Shown here: one piece after another, positions 19,268 through 29,099 of the stretch
Numbering within the stretch: position 1 is the stretch's first letter
Layout: every line of letters begins with the position of its first letter
Source of the DNA: Nitzschia sp. pyKryTriq1
Lineage: Eukaryota; Bacillariophyta; Bacillariophyceae; Bacillariales; Bacillariaceae
Length of the DNA: 64,000 nucleotides
Assembly (NCBI GenBank): GCA_956465555.1
Contig: OY101122.1
Location: 2,119,001 to 2,183,000, forward strand
Direction of reading: 5' to 3'
Program-made: the position numbers and the translations under genes
The notes under the pieces: generated by a model
Databases searched by the model: none
Told to the model about the DNA's origin: nothing
Seen by the model: the letters and a program-made list of their open reading frames with translations, nothing else

Positions 19268-20591
19268 TCACTGAAAACAATAACTCCATCCCGTGTGTTA
19301 TTGTTTGTGCATGAAGAATGCTACTGTATGAAACATCGATTCGTCGACCAAAGTACTCGGAGTAAAGTATTGTGAAGAGACTGTATCGTCCTCTTCTCTA
19401 GCTAGAGGAGTCTATAATAGTAGGAGCAGCATGACGTTCTTGTATTCGCAAGTTTCCAAAATGAATATGCATTATAACCTAGTCTATGACGTTTGAGTAA
19501 CAAACGACGGTCATCCCTTTGTCGAGAATTACAGTAGGTATTCTATGGGATCCAATACATAGCAATGGTTTCTTCTTGTGGTGTGTACCGGTACCCGGTA
19601 CATCATCTCTAACCTTGGTACCGCCCCCCGCACGGGAGCGCGGGCGACCAAAGGCACCCTAGCTTTGGGGGAGGGGCCCCAAAATGCGGTCCGGTCAAAG
19701 AATCTGCTAGTGTCTCGTCAATCTAATTAGCGAAATCGGCAAATACTAAAAGCATTTTACTTAGAAAAATCATTATTTTTTCGTTCGAAGTGAAATTCAG
19801 CGAATCGAACGCAATGCTTTGCAGGAACGTTTGAAGCATTAAAAAATGCATGCATTGCACAAAAGAGAGGCCTCATGGTTCGAAGGAAGAGAGGATACTG
19901 TTCAAGACTCTCTTGGAAGAAATGTTAGGCGATGGACAACCACCACAACTAACGCAACCACCACAACCACGTGTACGAAATCTGTAGTAATAAAAATTGC
20001 AAGCCCATGTAGTTTCCTCACGCCAAACGGAATTGCTTACAGCAACCATTTTCTTGATCTTCGCAATCCAGATTAGCATGACGTATCTGCGCTGACAGAC
20101 CGTGACATCCTGCTGATCGCTGGGGTAGAGTCCAAGTCTTGGTGGGAGACGTCTGCCATGCGCCCCAAGTCCCCCAAATGGGTCTCTGGTACATGTCTAC
20201 GTAAGTCTACCTCGCGCGCATGAAAATCGATGGAAGCTGTAACCTTTCCTTTTCTTTTTTTCCTCTCCCTTTCCCCTCCCTTCCTTTTCCGCCTTTTATT
20301 CCCCTAGACATGGGATGCCGGTCGGAGGTCGAACGAGTTGGCCATTTTTAGAGAATTCCAGAGCACGACCAAAAACGTGTTTGGATCTTGGCGCCACCAG
20401 AACGATGACGACGAGAAAGATTCCTTTTGTCGCACTTCCGATTATTGATACATACTTTCGCGATCGCCATGATCCGATGCGAGATCCAACGCCTACTTTA
20501 TGCTCCCTCCCTTCCCATCCTTGTCATAAATCTTGCAAAGCAACGAAGCTAAACAAAAGAGTATATTCTCAACTCCCGACTATCCAACAAC

Positions 20592-20628
<37 letters not shown>

Positions 20629-20633
20629 ACAAG
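19268..20633. other. Spacer between V_B and V_C
   Basis: The first ~320 bases are the 3' part of duplication unit 1. The middle (19600-20360) is unique. It begins with GGTACC palindromes and a GC-rich block near 19620-19690 and ends with a pyrimidine tract at about 20246-20300. From 20361 the upstream part of duplication unit 2 begins. No gene is seen; a 76-codon frame at 19846 has no support. Confidence 0.55.
20585..20633 (+). promoter_or_regulatory. (CAACAG)n leader of V_C
   Basis: A run of CAACAG units longer than in V_B ends with CAACAACAAG before ATGG. The change in length between near-identical copies shows that the leader is fast-evolving while its CA-rich, U-poor character is kept. 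Confidence 0.5.
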
Positions 20634-22257
20634 ATGGCAGCCCCCAAGAAATATGTCACGATCAATGGTGTCATGAAGTTGAACCCCGAGTACAAAAAGT
20701 GGAAAGAGGCGCAGAGCGGGGGAGCGGGCACTGCGACTAGCGTGGCCCGACCCGACGTGGCCTTACCAGTGGTTTCCAACATGGACGATCACATGCAAAT
20801 GAATGAGGATTTGGGCATGGACATTCCCTTGAGTGAATCGACCAACGCGACGATTCAGATGATGCAAGAACCGGAAATTTGTGTCGAAGCAGGCATGCAG
20901 GCGGATACCATTGTCGACGAACTTGGTGCTGTGCTGGGAAAGTACGAAGTTCCCATGGGACTCATGAATAAGGTACGATATTATGACACCACATTACATG
21001 GCATGACAATGGGCATGACATGACATGACATGATACTTGTAACACGGACGGCTTCGTTGTATTCTTGATACAACATTCCAAGGTTTGAATTCCAAACATC
21101 ATGATGGTTTCTCACCATTTTCCTTCTTTGTCATCTGTTCCTTCCTTGTCGTCGCCAATCACCGTCAACCCCCGCCACTCTATACTTTCAGCTCATGATG
21201 TTGACCGAATTCCAGTCTCTCGAATTTATCATTGATGATTCCGGAAGTATGCAATGCGCCACAGACTCGGTCGATCCGATTACCAAACAACAGCGTAGTC
21301 GTTGGCAAGAAGCCCAAGGACGGCTCAAGGAAATGATTGAAATTCTTGCGTATGTGCCCTTTACTCAAATTGGGATTGAATTCTTGAATCGCAAAAATCG
21401 TATCAGCTTGACACGCCAAGGCCGGGATCCCCAAACCTTTTTGGCCGCCGCCTATCAGGAAATTGATGCCGTCTTTCGACAAGGTCCATCCGGTACTACC
21501 CCCGCCTTGGAGAAGATTCAAGAATCGCTCATTCGGGGACAAGGTGTCTCGATTGCTCGATACTTTTTTGGAGACGGTACACCCAATGGTGGCGTCCAAG
21601 CGCAAAATGAGATTATCAATATTCTCAAGAATCGTCAAGATCCGGCCGGAAACCCCATGACCTTTATCAGCTGTACCAATGAGGATGCTCAAGTCGAATG
21701 GATGAAGGATGCCGAAGAAGTCGCCCCCTACTGCTCCGAATCAGGTACGTCGTGACGAATGAACCTTGTTATCATTATACTATTGGAATCGATGGTTGAT
21801 TATCTTCTTGAATACATACCAACTCCTCTCAACATTGCATTCTTTTCATTGTCATTAATATTCGTATTCGTATTCGACCTCTCCAGACGATTTCCACGAC
21901 GAGGCCGAGGAAGTTTTGCGAGATCAAGGAGGTGCTTTGCCGTACACCAAAGGCTTTCATTTGATTTGTCAGTTGGTCGCCGCCTCTAATCCCGATGATT
22001 TGGATGCCATGGACGAGTCGGTTCCCTTTACCAAAGCCACGTTGGACAATTTGTTGGGTGTCCAGCACAATGAAGAATCGTACCGTCATTACTTTGACCA
22101 TTTTTGCAAGGCGCAGAAGTCGCGTACCATTGAAGGGCCGACCGATCAAATCAAAAAGAATGTGACTTGGAATTATCAGGATTTCTTGCGGGCACCGGTG
22201 GCCAACCAAATCCCACAAGTCCAGCAACTCAAGCAACAGTTGGCATCCATGCACTAA
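20634..22257 (+). CDS. VWA-domain protein V_C (three exons)
   Basis: Exons 20634-20972, 21192-21744 and 21887-22257, total 1263 bases, 420 residues. Introns GTACGA...TTTCAG (phase 0) and GTACGT...CTCCAG (phase 1) lie at the same positions as in V_B. The metal site (DDSGSM, GTTPALE, GDGTPNGG) is intact. V_C differs from V_B by few residues; the segment around NEIINILKNRQ is closer to V_A (QEIVNILMNRQ) than to V_B (KEIVRILKNRQ). The C-terminus is SMH instead of SML. The CAA/CAG leader at 20585-20633 is longer than in the other copies. V_C faces M2 tail to tail. Confidence 0.9.
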
Positions 22258-22874
22258 ATCACTACTGAAAAAAACAATAACTCCATCCCGTGTGTTATTG
22301 TTTGTGCATGAAGAATGCTACTGTATGAAACATCGATTCGTCGACCAAAGTACTCGGAGTAAAGTATTGTGCAGAAACTGTATCGTCCTCTTCTCTACTA
22401 GCTACTCTTGAGGATAGTCTATAGTAGTAGGAGCAGCATGATGTTCTTGTATTCGCAAGTATCCAAAAATTAGTATGCCTTATTACAACATAGTCTAATG
22501 TACGGCACTACTCGTATCAGTAGTTGGTAGGTCGCATACTGTATGACCCTTGTGTACTAATAACAAACGATGGTAATCCATTTGTCGTATTCTACGGATC
22601 AATGCGGTTTGTTGTTGTGATGTGGATATTCCTAAGAAGGCCAACAAACAGACGACGCGGCCAAAAATCCCTCCGGTGTACTATAGTAGGAAAAGCGCAT
22701 CGGCCACCACTGTTTCCAGAGCATCCGCCACTTGTACTTGGTTCCGTAGCCACCACCAAGTCCACTTCCAGAACGTCGGTCGCCACCATTGCGACTTGTG
22801 GATTCGACAAATAGTAGTAGGAGTAGCAATATAGCATCCCGAGCAGTAGAAGAACACTTAACACAAAATGGATG
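22258..22874. other. Spacer between V_C and M2 ends
   Basis: A convergent spacer. The left ~370 bases are duplicated from the V_B 3' flank. The right part is unique and holds no credible gene; several short frames overlap here on both strands without sequence resembling a known family. Confidence 0.5.
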
Positions 22875-23600
22875 TTACAAATAAGGGAGGATGAACAAAG
22901 CTGTCTTCACGACCCCCACACAAGCAAAGAATACAAACGCTCCAGCAACCCCCACAGCTTGTCTCTTTTCCTTTGGTCCTGGACGCCGCCAAGCCCACTG
23001 CCAGTACAGCTTCCGCCGACTATTTCGTTCCTTGTAGATTCGACAAATATTATCATCTCCGTGGAAGTGGAATTGAAGTGGACTAATTTCTTTCTCCACA
23101 ACAACAGGACACTCGACATCAAAAATGTAAGTGAGTTTGAACAGTCTGCGAATCTTTTGTCCAGCATCATCATCGTCGTCGTAATATAGTAGAATAATAG
23201 TTTGGTGGATAACAGTATCAGATCGTGAGATCGTGATCATGTTGTTGCTGTTGTTGTTGCTGTTGCTGTGATCATCACCGGCGGTACTAGTAGTGATGCT
23301 GTTCTGCTGCTGGCTGTAACGCTTCGAGGTGGCAACACCATCGTCCTTCGGGATTCTACTAGGAAAGGGAACCAACTCTTCCAAATCGATCTTTTCCATT
23401 TGAGACCTTGGGGCATACGCCACGACTTCCCGACGATTGATAATGGTACCATCTTTGGCCCGCTGAGGCTCGTATCGAGAAACCCATTGTCCGTCCAAGT
23501 AAAGAAATTCATTATGTTTGCGTTGATAATGTTGGATTCCCTTGTCCATGGCAACAAACAAGGTGATACCTGCACCGAGCAGGATAGCAGCCATCATCAT
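22875..23600 (-). CDS. Membrane protein M2, orphan family (paralogue of M1)
   Basis: 241 residues. N-terminal hydrophobic segment (about 3-17), then NEFLYLDGQWVSRYEPQRAK at 30-49, a low-complexity Ser/Asn/Asp-rich middle absent from M1, then HGDDNICRIYK at 180-190 and one C-terminal hydrophobic segment at about 215-240. The two conserved blocks define the family shared with M1 and are the parts to search with. The central strand FKLTYIFDVECPVVVEKE may replace the M1 segment around FHGWNGPYSTVRFDFK. No function can be named. The gene is tail to tail with V_C, 617 bases apart. Confidence 0.7.
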   Translation of the reverse strand: MMMAAILLGAGITLFVAMDKGIQHYQRKHNEFLYLDGQWVSRYEPQRAKDGTIINRREVVAYAPRSQMEKIDLEELVPFPSRIPKDDGVATSKRYSQQQNSITTSTAGDDHSNSNNNSNNMITISRSDTVIHQTIILLYYDDDDDAGQKIRRLFKLTYIFDVECPVVVEKEISPLQFHFHGDDNICRIYKERNSRRKLYWQWAWRRPGPKEKRQAVGVAGAFVFFACVGVVKTALFILPYL

Positions 23601-24497
23601 TACAACAGTCTTTTTGTTGGTGCGGTGCTCTCTGCTATATTAGCTAGTAGAAAAAAGCTAGAAGAAGACTATACGAGTAAAATGTATAGCCTGCTTGCTT
23701 ATGTCGCTTTTGTTATTGTCGCCGGCTCCCGCGTTTTATGAAGACGACGACGACTCGCTCACTCACTCACTCCTCACCCTGCATCATGGTGCCGTACGAT
23801 GACTAGTAGACTGCGACTGCGACAGACGTTTGAGTTTACACGCTGTCCGTTGGGTAAATCGTCGGATGGTCGGATGGATTCAGTTTGAGTATAGGAGTGA
23901 TCGTGATCGTGATCGTGATGCGAGGAAATACAGTAATAGGTGTAGTAACCTACATAGCCAGAAGAATCATCATTTTCGCGTAATAATCTCTATTCTCTGG
24001 TACTTATTTACCCGTACGTGTACGGGTACGTATACGTATTTTGAATTTTTGATTGAGTTGGAAGTTGGAAGGTCTCCTCGCGAAGCTACGTGTACCTGGT
24101 ACTTGTATGCCGTAGCGAGAGCGAGAGAGCCGCGCACGCGCTGCTGTGCGATGGACCTCGCGTTTTCGCGGGAAAAGCTCGCGAAGAGAAGAACGGGGGA
24201 CGGTTGGACCAAAATGAAAAATCTTCTGGAATGTCCGAAGGAAGATGCGGAAGCCGGACGGACATAATCGAATCATCTTGCATCTTGCCTTTTTCGCGCG
24301 CAATTCTCGAATGTCAAAGATCAACGAAGATGATCCGCACAGGCACTGCTTGATCCTCGTTTCGTTTTGACATCTACTAGAACAGTCATAAACATAACCA
24401 AGACAAACAAAGAACCGCCTCCAACACCACCACCACCTCCTCCACCACCTCCTCCACCACCACCACCAGCACCAGCGACAACCAGCACAAACGAATA
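23601..24497. promoter_or_regulatory. Divergent promoter region of M2 and the AIFM2-like gene
   Basis: 897 bases between two genes read outward. It contains GATCGT hexamer units near 23898-23920, a GTACGT-rich palindromic block near 24014-24040 and a CCA/CCT-rich leader directly before the AIFM2-like start. A 145-codon frame at 23830 looks like chance. Confidence 0.45.
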
Positions 24498-25622
24498 ATG
24501 AAAGTCTTGATAGTGGGAGGCGGCATGGCCGGCTTGACAGCGGCATCCAGTCTCCGAAAATTCGACAAGCACGTGGAAATCACCGTGGTAGATCCGAAGG
24601 AATACATGGAAGTCCACTGGGCGAGCGTCCGAAGTATCTTTGATTCCAATGTGGCCACAAACTCGACATTTGACATTCAAAAATGGGCCGTCTCCAAGTC
24701 CATCAAGGTCATCAAGGGCAGTGTTGTGAAGTTGACACCTACGGACGCTACGTTGAGTGACGGAAAAGTCCTCGAATTCAACGCTGCCGTGATTTGTACG
24801 GGAGCGCAAACGAAATTTCCAGCCTTGGGACGAGGCCCTCCGGGTCCCAAGGCAAAAGCGGGATCAGGAACCAAAGAACGACGTTTGGCACAGCTGGAAG
24901 CCGAATCTAAAAAGTATTTGAATGCCAAGAGTGTATTGGTCGTAGGAGGCGGATTGATTGGAATCGAATTCGCGGGAGATTTGGCCTACTATGCCAAAGA
25001 AGCCGGAAAGTCAATCAAAATCACCATTGTGAGCTCTCAAGAGCACTTGGGCTTTCGTGAAATGACTCCCAAGGCCGCCGCAATGGCCAAGCACAAGTTG
25101 GAAACGCTGGGCGTTGCGGTTATATTGAACGAGCGTGTGGTCAAAGAAGGCGACCGAGTGATTTTGCAAAACGCACAAAAGCAAGTGGATGCCGAGCAGG
25201 TGGTTTGGACGACGGGCTTTTATGCCTGTAATTCCTTTTTGGATTCCCAATTTTTGGATAATCGTGGTTGGATTCAAGTCGACGAGTACTTCCGTGTCAA
25301 GGGAGCGGAACATACCCTGTTCGCTCTGGGAGATTGTTGCGACTTGTTGCCGAATGCTGGTTCTCAGATTCTAGGTACCATGGGAGTCATCGGAAAGAAT
25401 GTCGCGGTAACCTTGGATGCTCTTCAATCTGGCAATTATGACACTTTGGAAAAGAAAATGCGCAAAGCGATGGTACAACCCGAGGTTTATGTCACAACGA
25501 TTGGAAAACAGACGGGAGTGGCGCAGTTGCCCTGCGGACACACCCAGTTCCTAATGCCATGGTTCAAGAACTCTTCCATGTTTTTGTTCAAACCCAAAGG
25601 CGACCTGGGATTGAAGAACTAG
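24498..25622 (+). CDS. AIFM2/FSP1-like NAD(P)H oxidoreductase
   Basis: 374 residues, the length of human AIFM2 (373). FAD-binding VGGGMAGLTAA at 6-16 and VDPKEYMEVHWA follow the pattern of the AMID/FSP1 group. The second dinucleotide motif VVGGGLIGIEFAGDLA lies near 150. The C-terminal FAD motif is ALGDCCD near 278. The segment VVWTTGFYACN precedes it, as in NDH2-like enzymes. Members reduce ubiquinone or vitamin K with NAD(P)H, and in animals this stops lipid peroxidation. No targeting leader is seen, and an N-terminal myristoylation Gly at position 2 is absent. So the membrane anchoring known in animals is not evident here. The start is fixed because the GxGxxG motif begins at residue 7. 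Confidence 0.85.
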   Translation: MKVLIVGGGMAGLTAASSLRKFDKHVEITVVDPKEYMEVHWASVRSIFDSNVATNSTFDIQKWAVSKSIKVIKGSVVKLTPTDATLSDGKVLEFNAAVICTGAQTKFPALGRGPPGPKAKAGSGTKERRLAQLEAESKKYLNAKSVLVVGGGLIGIEFAGDLAYYAKEAGKSIKITIVSSQEHLGFREMTPKAAAMAKHKLETLGVAVILNERVVKEGDRVILQNAQKQVDAEQVVWTTGFYACNSFLDSQFLDNRGWIQVDEYFRVKGAEHTLFALGDCCDLLPNAGSQILGTMGVIGKNVAVTLDALQSGNYDTLEKKMRKAMVQPEVYVTTIGKQTGVAQLPCGHTQFLMPWFKNSSMFLFKPKGDLGLKN

Positions 25623-26916
25623 AAGAGACTGATACTACAGTCTATACTACTGTGCGTGTATTATAGAATACTTGTCAAGAAACGCATTCCCACTACACTC
25701 TACTAGTACCCTGCACTCTAGATAGTTGGAGTAGTTGGTAGATTGCCAACTCCTACTCTAGTAGTAGAATAATGGAGGAGCACATTGAATAATCAGAATA
25801 TGACTACGAGGAATAGTCTACACTATAGTAGTACCCGAGTACGTATTTTTCTTCGCGCATTTCGTTGGTCTTTGCTACGCTCCAGAGAGTCAAGAGTAGC
25901 GAGTAGAGAGGGCTAGTTAGAGACGATGTGTTTCTTTACTCTCTATTTCGTTTCATCACAACCTGGATCGGACAAACCCTGTTAAAGTTCTGATACCACT
26001 CGTGACTCGTCACGTGTCTCAACTCAATATCTCCGCTCAGATATACTTATACTTGTTACTACTACTGTGTGATCAAATACAGCAGTCACAATCCAGAATA
26101 CGCTCGTCAGTATATCCCTTTTCGAATTGTGAGCTAAAGTAAATTAATTCTATTCTACCTTTTGTCGTTTCATCCTGACTTCACGAATAGAATAAGATCA
26201 TCCAAGACTAACTTGTCATAGATCTTCAGTTCACTTTATCTCCTTTCCCATATATCTCTCCAACACATATCGTCGATCTGATCTTACTTTGTTTCCAATC
26301 CGGTCTTACTTTTGTATTCCAAGATCACAATCAGTTTAGTTCATATATCTTGATCATAGCATCCGAATCGATTAAATCAGTAGATTCAAGTCCCGAGTGA
26401 ATCTCCAGTATATTGTATGACTCGTTTGATACGCCCGGTCGGATGCCATCCGATCTCGCTCATTGTCTAATCATACATCAATCCGAACTTCGCCCATCTC
26501 GCGTTAGGAACGTTAGTAGCTTAGCCGGCTAATACGGGTGCGAATCCCGTAGTTTCTATTGGAGAAACACAGGAGATAACGTGGTCTGGACGTCGTAGGG
26601 TGGGACGGAATCTCAACATGGTAGAAACTACGTGGATTATACGTAGTTGAATGATGTCAGGACAGGCGATGGACGAGGACGCACAAACCACGCACGGTTC
26701 TCAGTCGAAATCAGGGAAATGCTTTCGTACTCGTATGAAAAAGAGCAAGCCTTATAATCATGCTTTACGATGATGTTTCCGTCGCAAAACTATCTATTTT
26801 GCTGTTGAGCGAGATCATCTACCCTGCCTATTCCCTATTCACTGTCTGTGTAAGACGAAACCGCGGTGATTGATTGATTCCTTGATTCCTTGCTTCATTC
26901 CATTCCATTCGTTGTT
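25623..26916. other. Spacer holding a copia-type LTR fossil
   Basis: The first ~330 bases are TAG/CTA-rich. From about 25987 the DNA changes to plain sequence that I read as LTR retroelement debris (see separate entry), ending before the DUF2202 gene. No gene is seen. Confidence 0.55.
25987..26618 (-). mobile_element. LTR fossil, Ty1/copia-like, with primer-binding-like site
   Basis: Read on the minus strand, a block begins TGTTGAGATT (at 26618) and runs about 616 bases to a TCA near 26003. It is followed by TGGTATCAGAAC (25998-25987). That resembles the initiator-Met tRNA primer-binding site of copia elements, with one mismatch. TG...CA ends and this site together suggest one LTR with a stub of interior sequence. 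No coding part of the element is present, so it is broken. Its first 113 bases recur without change at 28614-28726, which points to a fairly young family. Confidence 0.5.
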
Positions 26917-27804
26917 TTAATTTCCCGCGAGGATGTCCTCCAATTCGTCAGGATGATCCACGCACTTGTACTGCGACATGTACGGACCTTCGCCGATATT
27001 GTTGAGGACCCTCGCAAAGGCACGCAAATGATTCTTGGAGGCATCCATAAGAGCCTGGTAGAGCCTGTCCAAGCTCGACTTGGAAGTGTCTTCGATGGCG
27101 TCCTTCAAGTCGCAAATGTCCTTCTCCTCGATTTTGCCTCCCATAAGGAGTGCGGCAGTAAGGTTCTGCTCTCCAGTTTTCAACAAGTCGTCGTGAAGTG
27201 TCTGAATTTCGGTGTGTTCAAAGTAACCAGCAGCTGCATTTTTGATGACAGGATCTTCCACCTCCTGAATATCAAGCATGGCCTTGACGAGATCCATATG
27301 GTGTTGCTCGGAGGAAGCAATGTTCTGGAAGATACGGAGTTGGTACTTGTTGTAGAAGGCTTGATAGATATCTCGAGCCATCTTTTCTTCCTCACGCATG
27401 AATCGGAGCTCCGATTCTTCCGTGCTGGTGAGATTCTCTTTCTTGTTTAAGGTGTTGTTGTCGTCGTCGAGAAGGAGGAGCATACCACCCATGCGATCCT
27501 TTTGTCCACGAGCAGCGCCAGTACCAGCACCTCCTCCGCCTTGACGTTGATTTCCTGTTCCTGGTGAGCCTCCTCCCGTTCCCTGGCAGCCACCTACTTC
27601 ACCGCAGTCCATTTGCTGCTGACCTCCTCCTCCCCCGCCTTGACGACCATCCTGCTGCTGCTGCTGCTTGCCTTGGCCACCGCCACCTGTTCCGCTTGCC
27701 CAAAACAGTTCCCGTCCTCTCAGTCCACCGTTTTCTGCTTGCGCTGTGGTCGTAGAAATAAGAAGTGTGGCTGCAGGAACAAGGAAGAAGATGAAGAACT
27801 TCAT
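26917..27804 (-). CDS. Secreted DUF2202 ferritin-like protein
   Basis: 295 residues. A signal peptide (about 1-22, MKFFIFFLVPAATLLIS then a TAQAEN cleavage-like region) is followed by a Gly/Gln-rich low-complexity stretch to about 115. The DUF2202 domain then fills about 130-285: FMREEEKMARDIYQ, IFQNIASSEQHHMDLV, IEEKDICDLKDAI and NHLRAFARVL. The Glu and His residues in REEEK, SEQHH and IEEKD are the likely di-metal ligands of a ferritin-like four-helix bundle. The family is common in bacteria and archaea and its function is not established; a metal-binding or redox role is assumed. The leader sends it to the secretory route. It lies between two LTR fragments. Confidence 0.8.
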   Translation of the reverse strand: MKFFIFFLVPAATLLISTTTAQAENGGLRGRELFWASGTGGGGQGKQQQQQDGRQGGGGGGQQQMDCGEVGGCQGTGGGSPGTGNQRQGGGGAGTGAARGQKDRMGGMLLLLDDDNNTLNKKENLTSTEESELRFMREEEKMARDIYQAFYNKYQLRIFQNIASSEQHHMDLVKAMLDIQEVEDPVIKNAAAGYFEHTEIQTLHDDLLKTGEQNLTAALLMGGKIEEKDICDLKDAIEDTSKSSLDRLYQALMDASKNHLRAFARVLNNIGEGPYMSQYKCVDHPDELEDILAGN

Positions 27805-29099
27805 GATGATGATGATGATGATGACTTGTCGATTGTTGCTGTGTTCACTGATATTAGTGCGTCGTGATATTCGTTTGTTTGCTTGCTTGTTTGTTGCAGA
27901 AAGTTATTTTGTGACCGCAAATGAATGCGGAGAGAAAACATCCTCCAATATATCCCCGTCCTCTCAGGAATTCCCTGGAGTGTGACTGACCCGAACCATA
28001 GGTTTCGCAAAGCGACAGGCCATTGCTGTACTGTGGTGCGACCAACTAAATTAATAACAACAACAAATTAGGCAGGAAGGCCTTCTCATTTTTGTTCACG
28101 ATACAATATTGTTACAGCAGTAATAACAGATAGTAGCACAGTACCACCATCTCGATACTGTAGTACTGTACAAGTAGTGACAAGGCAACACAACGCAGTG
28201 AGAACAAGACTTGCCTCTCAAGTAGTACTGTATTCGTACTAGCTTACCGGGTACATCAGCACAAGGGGTCGTTATCTTCGTTAACTTAATGTTAGCTACT
28301 AAGTAGTAGTACCTCTAGCAGTATGGGAATCGATGATGATGATGAGCAGGCTACAAGAAGACACAATGACGAAACAGTATTGTTGATTGATTGATAGTTC
28401 TGCCAAATAAGCGATTGAACAATACATAGAGCCCAACGCTGCGGGCAATCACACAACGACACGAAAACGAACTTGCTTCGTTTCGGTCTTCTTCTACTCT
28501 CTACAAGTAGGTACTTGTTGGAATGTATGGCGCAGGAAGGCGCGCATGCATACACTTCCGGGTACTTGAATATCGTAGCAAGGTTTATATAAAAGAGATG
28601 CCCATCTACGAGAAGGAACGTTAGTAGCTTAGCCGGCTAATACGGGTGCGAATCCCGTAGTTTCTATTGGAGAAACACAGGAGATAACGTGGTCTGGACG
28701 TCGTAGGGTGGGACGGAATCTCAACAAAACCCAACGAGTGACCGCCAAGATCAGATCCGCGAAATACCCGCCTGGGGCAGTGGCCCACCGACCGGGCCCG
28801 CACAAAAGAGTCGAAGCAGTCGGGGTATCCAGAATAACTCGTGATTTCGCATGTGCCGTACTCGAACGAATAGTGCGGGGCATATTAGCCGAAGTTCAAT
28901 GGTCGTGCCTACGGTACTACCGTACCAGGTACTCTGTAGTAGTACCCGACGCATTTCACTGAAGCTCTCTCTACAACTACTCTACCGGTAGTACTACTAG
29001 TAGAGAATAATCCATTGCTCTACCGGTACCAGTAATAGAGTAGAGTAGAGTAGAGTCTAGAGTAGTAGTAGTAGTAGTAGTAGTATTCTATTAGATCAA
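27805..29099. other. Spacer with second LTR fragment and TAG microsatellites
   Basis: 1.3 kb without a supportable gene. It holds the short LTR fragment at 28600-28726, followed by a block to about 28960 of unlike composition, GC-richer and free of TAG runs. The last ~120 bases, 28977-29090, are TAG/CTA and GAGTA repeats next to the end of the DDX11-like gene. Confidence 0.5.
28600..28726 (-). mobile_element. Short LTR fragment, same family as 25987-26618
   Basis: 113 bases (28614-28726) match 26506-26618 exactly and both end at the same TGTTGAGATT terminus. Similarity fades through the next ~14 bases and then stops. This is therefore only the first part of an LTR and is broken. The exact agreement means little time since divergence, or gene conversion between the copies. 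Confidence 0.6.

Larger units (their letters stand above)
17398..19585 (+). repeat. Tandem duplication unit 1 (contains V_B)
   Basis: Direct repeat of the unit at about 20361-22625. It covers the shared upstream block starting ACGACCAAAAACGTGTTTGG, the gene with both introns, and a 3' flank with the shared ATCGATTCGTCGACCAAAGT. Intron 2 and the coding exons differ by scattered substitutions only, intron 1 more. Ends are approximate, set by eye. Confidence 0.8.
20361..22625 (+). repeat. Tandem duplication unit 2 (contains V_C)
   Basis: Direct repeat of unit 1, offset by roughly 3 kb, in the same orientation. Similarity begins upstream of V_C and ends in its 3' flank near TTTGTCGTATTCTACGG. 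The high identity of intron 2 and of the 3' flank shows that the copying involved DNA, not retroposition. Confidence 0.8.

Noticed and set aside
23830-24267. 145-codon frame on the plus strand
   Set aside because: Composition follows the GATCGT and GTAC repeats; no family resemblance; it lies in the promoter region of the next gene.
26506-26618. tRNA-like or SINE head: TAGCTTAGCCGG resembles a Pol III A box, and ACGGG-TGCGAAT-CCCGT resembles a T arm
   Set aside because: Only eight bases separate the two boxes, too few for an anticodon arm. Both copies end at a TGTTG terminus, which fits an LTR better.
28708-28962. Frames on both strands beside the short LTR fragment as element coding sequence
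   Set aside because: No recognised domain. They lie outside the LTR terminus, so they are not expected to belong to the element.
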